A DNA stretch of 9,302 nt from an uncultured Catenibacterium sp. (lineage in GTDB: Bacteria > Bacillota_I > Bacilli_A > Erysipelotrichales > Coprobacillaceae), in assembly GCA_900764725.1 (NCBI GenBank), contig CAAFPB010000467.1, positions 1 through 9,302 of the forward strand, read 5' to 3'. Position 1 is the stretch's first letter. Each line of letters opens with the position of its first letter. Below the pieces are notes generated by a model, which was not told where the DNA came from, ran no database searches, and worked only from the letters and a program-made list of their open reading frames with translations. The position numbers and the translations under genes were made by a program. Positions 6,377 through 9,302 of the stretch are shown piece by piece.

Positions 6377-7013
6377 ATGTAACTCCTTTCTTAATTGGAT
6401 GTCTAATGACTGTTTTCCATTTTTCTGGTGCAACTCTTCTTGCATCAGATAGATATATTTCATGATGTAGTCTATCTTTTGAAAGATCATTGATATATCC
6501 ATTTTCTTCTATATATTTGTCCATAAGTGCAACAGAAGCAGGTTCATCATCAAATGAACCAATATGCATCATCTGTACACATAATCCCTCATCTATAGTC
6601 ATAAATTCAGCACAAGAACAATCAATCTTTTTCTTAATAGATGCAGTTTCTACTGCCCATTCAAAATCTTTTTTAGTGATAAAATCTGGTAAACGAATCA
6701 CAGAAATCCAATTAAATGTAGATTTATCATTATAGTCTATACCCTCTTTGTTATCCTGCCACCAGAAACCTTCTAGTGGAGGTACAACATATTCAAAGAA
6801 TCCTTCTATCTTATAATCTGTTTTATAGCTCATCTTAAGTGTATAAGCGACAGCATATAATACACCTATTGCCTTCTGATAATTCCCACCTTCCTCGTTT
6901 GGATCACCTTTTCCTCTTACTGCAATATAGTTCGCACAAGGAACAGTGACTATCACTGGTTTACTTTTAGGCATATAGAATTCTTTGTATTCTTTCTTAA
7001 AGTCAAAAGCCAT
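6369..7013 (-). CDS. GyrI-like small-molecule-binding protein
   Basis: The product is 214 aa from the ATG at 7013, with AGGAGG 6 nt upstream. The opening (MAFDFKKEYKEFYMP, then IVTVPCANYIAVRGKGDPN at about 21-39) is characteristic of stand-alone GyrI-like domain proteins of about 205-215 aa in Firmicutes. These share the fold of the effector-binding domain of AraC/MerR regulators (SHS2 repeat) and bind or hydrolyse hydrophobic small molecules. There is no DNA-binding domain. The Trp-rich WW motif (EGFWWQ, about 80-85) is common in this branch. It starts 16 nt after the hydrolase stop and overlaps the cupin start, so it is the middle gene of a three-gene operon. The combination suggests a shared role in handling a hydrophobic or xenobiotic small molecule, but that is inference. 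Confidence 0.9.
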   Translation of the reverse strand: MAFDFKKEYKEFYMPKSKPVIVTVPCANYIAVRGKGDPNEEGGNYQKAIGVLYAVAYTLKMSYKTDYKIEGFFEYVVPPLEGFWWQDNKEGIDYNDKSTFNWISVIRLPDFITKKDFEWAVETASIKKKIDCSCAEFMTIDEGLCVQMMHIGSFDDEPASVALMDKYIEENGYINDLSKDRLHHEIYLSDARRVAPEKWKTVIRHPIKKGVTYE

Positions 7014-7029
7014 ATTTAACCTCCTATAA

Positions 7030-7929
7030 TTAATTAGTATAAAAATCTAACACATCTTTATAAATGATTTCTTTATCAATTTCATTTAGCAGTTCATGTC
7101 TTTTATCTTTGTACAGTTTACTCTTGATATTTTCATAACCTACTTCTTTTAAAAACTCTTCTAATTCATTAAATTTCTGTTTTCCTTGAATAACTGGATC
7201 ATCCTCACCTGCAATTAAGAATATAGGTAAAGAACTGTTTTGTGGATTCCAATCTTCTTTGATAAAAGCTGATTTTAATAGTCGGAACAGATTCATAAAG
7301 CCACTAGTCGTAAAAGTAAAACCACATAGAGAATCTGTATTATATGAAGATACAGTCTGCAAATTAGAACAAATCCATTCATTTTCTTTTTCATAGCCTT
7401 TATTATAGTATCCTACTGATAATTTATTTAAAATTTTATTAGGCTTATAGTCATCATAAAACAACCCGGTTATCTTTCCTGCAAATAATGCAACATCCAC
7501 AAGTTTATTTTCTGTAGGAGGACCACATAATACAATCTTTTCAATATGAGTATCATATTTCTTTAAATAGTTTCTAGAAACCAGTGTCCCCATACTATGA
7601 CTAAATATAGAAATTCTTAATGTAGGATATTTGTTTTCTAAATATTCTGTAACGAGATAAGCATCATCTACAACATATGTTATATCGTTTGTATAGAAAT
7701 ATCCTAAATGTGATGTGTCTTTTACACTTGCACCATGTCCTCTATGATCATGAATAGCACAAATATAGCCTTGTTTGGCTAAATAGTTCATAAAGTCATA
7801 ATAGCGTTCTTTATGTTCCGACATTCCATGTATTAGTTGAATAATACCGATTGGTTCTCCGTTTGGTTCAATAATAGCAAGTTCTAGGGGTAATTGATCT
7901 CTTTTTGATAAGAGTGTTTCAATAATCAT
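7030..7929 (-). CDS. Alpha/beta hydrolase, lysophospholipase / monoacylglycerol lipase type
   Basis: The product is 299 aa from the ATG at 7929, with GAGGT 8 nt upstream. It has the Hydrolase_4 (serine aminopeptidase S33-like) signature: oxyanion motif HGMSEH (34-39), RGHG (63-66), nucleophile elbow SHSMG (110-114) with Ser112, acid Asp244 in GEDDPV (241-246) and His278 in KDKRHE. The usual Gly before the elbow His is Ser here (SHSMG instead of GHSMG), a tolerated variant. The catalytic triad looks complete. Family enzymes split lysophospholipids, monoacylglycerols or other carboxyl esters. There is no signal peptide, so it is cytoplasmic. It leads a tight operon with the GyrI-like and cupin genes. 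I see no convincing promoter in the 77-bp gap after TraX and no terminator there, so transcription may continue from TraX. Confidence 0.9.
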   Translation of the reverse strand: MIIETLLSKRDQLPLELAIIEPNGEPIGIIQLIHGMSEHKERYYDFMNYLAKQGYICAIHDHRGHGASVKDTSHLGYFYTNDITYVVDDAYLVTEYLENKYPTLRISIFSHSMGTLVSRNYLKKYDTHIEKIVLCGPPTENKLVDVALFAGKITGLFYDDYKPNKILNKLSVGYYNKGYEKENEWICSNLQTVSSYNTDSLCGFTFTTSGFMNLFRLLKSAFIKEDWNPQNSSLPIFLIAGEDDPVIQGKQKFNELEEFLKEVGYENIKSKLYKDKRHELLNEIDKEIIYKDVLDFYTN

Positions 7930-8006
7930 ATGTATTTACCTCGTTTCAATTATTTTTTTTCTGTAAATCAATATTAAACGATTATTATGAACTTTAGATG
8001 ATGTAT

Positions 8007-8711
8007 CTAAATATGAAGAGTCATTCTTATTATTCCTAAAATAAGCAGATGTACAGGATAGAAAAGATAATTAAATAACTTATTCTGTCTTCCTCTTTCA
8101 CCGTTATAAGTGAGATTTAAACCAAATCCAAGTAATGCCCAAGGTTCCTTAAACATTGAAGCATAACAGAATGGTATAGAATAGATATACTTATCATGAA
8201 AGAGATACATGAAATATCCAATAAGTACGGCATGATGTTCATAATCTAATCCTAGATTCATTGCGACAAAGCACATAACAGCAACAATTAGAATTGATAC
8301 AGAATACCATAATACTTTATTCAGCTTCTCTTTTAATACATCTATCACCCATATAATGACAAGTACAAATGACAGTGTAAACATGATATTGTTCCAGTTG
8401 GGTTCAAACAATACTGCTGATGTACACATATCAAATGGAACTTCAGAGATAATACCAAATAATAAAAGAGTTCCTAAATATTTCCATTTGTTTCTTGTAT
8501 GGAAGTACCCTTCTATTAATAAAAAGATAAATATTGGAAAAGCAATTCTTCCTATAATATCAAATAGATCACTTATTCTATTAAAAATTCCACCATCTAA
8601 ATTAGGATAGATAATAGCTTTATTGAGATGATCAACTAACATTGAGGCAAATGCGATATATTTTAACTGCGCACCTGAGAATATCTTGATTCTCTCTTTT
8701 ATATTATTCAT
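8007..8711 (-). CDS. TraX-family multipass membrane protein
   Basis: The product is 234 aa from the ATG at 8711, which has AAGGA 8 nt upstream; an ATG three codons earlier lies directly against the SD. The sequence shows the family's conserved blocks: FSGAQLKYIAFASMLVDH near the N-terminus (11-28), GRIAFPIFIFLLIEGYFHT (54-72), ISEVPFD (88-94) and YLFYPVHLL (215-223). About eight hydrophobic helices fill most of the length. TraX was named for F-pilin N-acetylation in F plasmids, but chromosomal TraX homologues are widespread in Firmicutes without any conjugation genes, and their role is unknown. The fold resembles acyltransferase-3-like membrane enzymes, which makes acylation of a surface molecule plausible. 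No other transfer genes are in the window, so the name should not be taken as evidence of conjugation. Confidence 0.88.
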   Translation of the reverse strand: MNNIKERIKIFSGAQLKYIAFASMLVDHLNKAIIYPNLDGGIFNRISDLFDIIGRIAFPIFIFLLIEGYFHTRNKWKYLGTLLLFGIISEVPFDMCTSAVLFEPNWNNIMFTLSFVLVIIWVIDVLKEKLNKVLWYSVSILIVAVMCFVAMNLGLDYEHHAVLIGYFMYLFHDKYIYSIPFCYASMFKEPWALLGFGLNLTYNGERGRQNKLFNYLFYPVHLLILGIIRMTLHI

Positions 8712-8732
8712 AAGTCTCATCCTTTCTTTTTC

Positions 8733-8760
8733 ATTATAACTTAAAAAGGCTGATTCACAA
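8733..8760 (-). promoter_or_regulatory. Promoter of the TraX gene, overlapping the upstream terminator
   Basis: Minus strand TATAAT (8733-8738) is perfect. A weaker TTGTGA (8755-8760) lies 16 bp upstream, inside the terminator hairpin. The start codon is about 22 nt past the -10. Confidence 0.5.
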
Positions 8761-8770
8761 AGGAATCAGC
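8743..8770 (-). terminator. Rho-independent terminator upstream of TraX
   Basis: Minus strand GCTGATTC, loop CTTTGT, GAATCAGC is a perfect 8-bp stem followed by CTTTTT. It lies 9 nt after the stop of the small frame ending at 8780, which implies that minus-strand transcription reaches this point from the right. Confidence 0.85.
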
Positions 8771-8779
8771 ACCTGTATG

Positions 8780-8893
8780 CTAGTATTTTACTCTTTCTCT
8801 TATACAAGGACTAAAGTCTATCCCACTCTTACGATCAGTGAATGTATTACAGTTAATATTCAAATCTAATGTTTCATTATTGTTGAGAATCAT
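8780..8893 (-). CDS. Possible 37-aa protein or reading-frame remnant
   Basis: A 37-codon frame from an ATG at 8893 ends in TAG at 8780. Its ATGA overlaps the TGA of the frame ending at 8890, the arrangement of coupled genes, and GGTGG lies directly before the ATG, too close for a good SD. The product is hydrophilic, with Asn-rich LNNNETLDLNINCN at the start and CIRERVKY at the end. No family is recognised. It may be a true small protein, or the frameshifted tail of the preceding frame. Its position just before a strong terminator favours transcription. Confidence 0.25.
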   Translation of the reverse strand: MILNNNETLDLNINCNTFTDRKSGIDFSPCIRERVKY

Positions 8894-9081
8894 CCACCAA
8901 TCTTCATTTCAATACCTTTAGTCTTTAGATAGTTGATTGCATCCGCTTTCGCACGTTTTCCTATCGCAAGCTTCATTTTTGTATCAAAGACATGAATAAG
9001 TGATGAATCCTTTTTCTCACTAAATACTGTTATAGATTTGTGGCGAAAAACCCACACGCTTGCGTGTGGGATGAAAGCCAC
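8890..9081 (-). pseudogene. Probable gene fragment (C-terminal-looking coding stretch)
   Basis: A 63-codon frame opens at a GTG (9081) and ends in TGA at 8890. The first 15 codons run through a perfect hairpin (9039-9082) and have no SD, so they are unlikely to be real. From about residue 17 on, the sequence looks like genuine protein: ITVFSEKKDSSLIHVFD, then a Lys-rich helix AKADAINYLKTKGIEMKIG. The strand-helix-'GIE' rhythm loosely recalls the NAD-binding half of pyridine-nucleotide oxidoreductases, but this is a weak resemblance and I do not assign a family. Most likely it is the remains of a longer gene, truncated at the hairpin, with the next frame (8780-8893) as its possible frameshifted continuation. 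Confidence 0.3.
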
Positions 9082-9082
9082 A
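9039..9082. repeat. Two-tier perfect hairpin with symmetric internal loop
   Basis: Plus strand: outer arm TGTGGC (9039-9044), GAAAAA, inner arm CCCACACGC (9051-9059), TT, inner arm GCGTGTGGG (9062-9070), ATGAAA, outer arm GCCACA (9077-9082). Both stems pair perfectly and the internal loop is 6 nt on each side. It is much richer in G+C than its surroundings. On the minus strand the inner stem is followed by TTTTTC, so it could also act as a terminator. Alternatives are an end of an IS200/IS605-like element or a structured RNA. Confidence 0.6.
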
Positions 9083-9302
9083 TTTCACTTAATATATATT
9101 CAGAAAATAATATATAATCTATGTATATTAAAGTATAGAAAGTAAACAGATCATTAGTGAAAGTAATTATGATATGAACACACATACAACAAAACAACCA
9201 TCACTGTAATCAGAAAAATCCTAATAATGCTGCACATATAGCGAACAATAATAACCATGCAGAACAGTGCAATCCTAATAATTCAGCATATCATTCAAGC
9301 TG
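9083..9302 (+). other. Region without a confident gene; Asn-rich repetitive frame at the window edge
   Basis: The first part (9083-9170) is very A+T-rich with TATAAT at 9113-9118 on the plus strand but no good -35. From 9178 a plus-strand frame is open to the window end, following TGA at 9175. It has no start codon or SD and encodes Asn/His/Gln-rich sequence such as NPNNAAHIANNNNH. An ATG at 9174 in another frame ends after 11 codons. The minus strand holds only a roughly 30-codon hydrophobic frame. This may be the frameshifted beginning of a repetitive protein gene that lies mostly outside. Confidence 0.3.
9217..9282 (+). repeat. Degenerate tandem repeat, about 54 bp apart
   Basis: AATCCTAATAAT occurs at 9217-9228 and again at 9271-9282, 54 bp (18 codons) apart. 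In the open plus frame both read Asn-Pro-Asn-Asn and both are preceded by an Asn-Asn-His stretch. Only two imperfect copies are visible. Confidence 0.4.

Noticed and set aside
6377..6502. N-terminal extension of the cupin protein
   Set aside because: It lies inside the GyrI-like gene; the ATG at 6376 has a strong SD.
6490..6735. Plus-strand 81-codon frame
   Set aside because: Antisense to the GyrI-like gene, with no SD or family match.
8356..8610. Plus-strand 84-codon frame
   Set aside because: Antisense to TraX, no SD, no recognisable protein pattern.
8007..8711. Conjugative element suggested by TraX
   Set aside because: TraX homologues are common on Firmicute chromosomes without transfer genes; no relaxase, pilus or coupling gene accompanies it here.
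9039..9082. CRISPR repeat (hairpin followed by ATGAAAG on the plus strand)
   Set aside because: Only one copy is present, with no regularly spaced repeats or cas genes.
8771..9302. Complete insertion sequence
   Set aside because: No transposase frame, paired terminal repeats or target duplication is visible; only a hairpin that could belong to such an element.

Overview
The window is A+T-rich with strong AGGAGG-type Shine-Dalgarno (SD) sites, short intergenic gaps, TGA used as stop and sigma-A-like promoters. The gene set (TraX, MATE exporter, GyrI-like, cupin, iron-sulfur-type flavodoxin-fold protein) fits a low-GC Gram-positive, probably an anaerobic gut Firmicute such as an Erysipelotrichia or Clostridia relative. 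This assignment is inference; no rRNA or marker gene is present. Every confident gene lies on the minus strand, so transcription runs from high to low coordinates.

Right end (about 8771-9302): no confident gene. It holds a two-tier hairpin (9039-9082), an Asn-rich, internally repetitive plus-strand frame running off the edge, and two small overlapping minus-strand frames (8890-9081 and 8780-8893) that end just before a strong terminator (8743-8770).

Middle (5688-8711): a TraX-family membrane protein has its own promoter embedded in the preceding terminator. It is followed by a tight operon of a monoacylglycerol-lipase-like alpha/beta hydrolase, a GyrI-like ligand-binding protein and a two-cupin protein, closed by a perfect-stem terminator. 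GyrI and cupin overlap by 8 nt. The cupin gene has an internal SD and ATG that could yield its second domain alone. Next comes a MATE-family exporter (4290-5612) with its own terminator.

Left-centre (3011-4223): two very small membrane proteins form a pair. A flavodoxin-fold (NADPH-dependent FMN reductase type) protein follows, preceded by a promoter with a 19-bp spacer and a dyad in the geometry of MerR/SoxR operators. It ends in a good terminator.

Left end (1-3005): the most interesting part is a two-gene operon behind a clear promoter (TTGAAA, 17 bp, TACAAT). The first gene encodes a protein that I read as a degenerate HNH/ENDO VII-superfamily (WHH/WHE-like) toxin-type nuclease domain followed by a long charged coiled coil. 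The second, cut by the window edge, encodes a HerA/VirB4-like P-loop ATPase. A DNA- or protein-pumping ATPase paired with a nuclease-like coiled-coil protein could be a defence or toxin-delivery module; that function is inference only.
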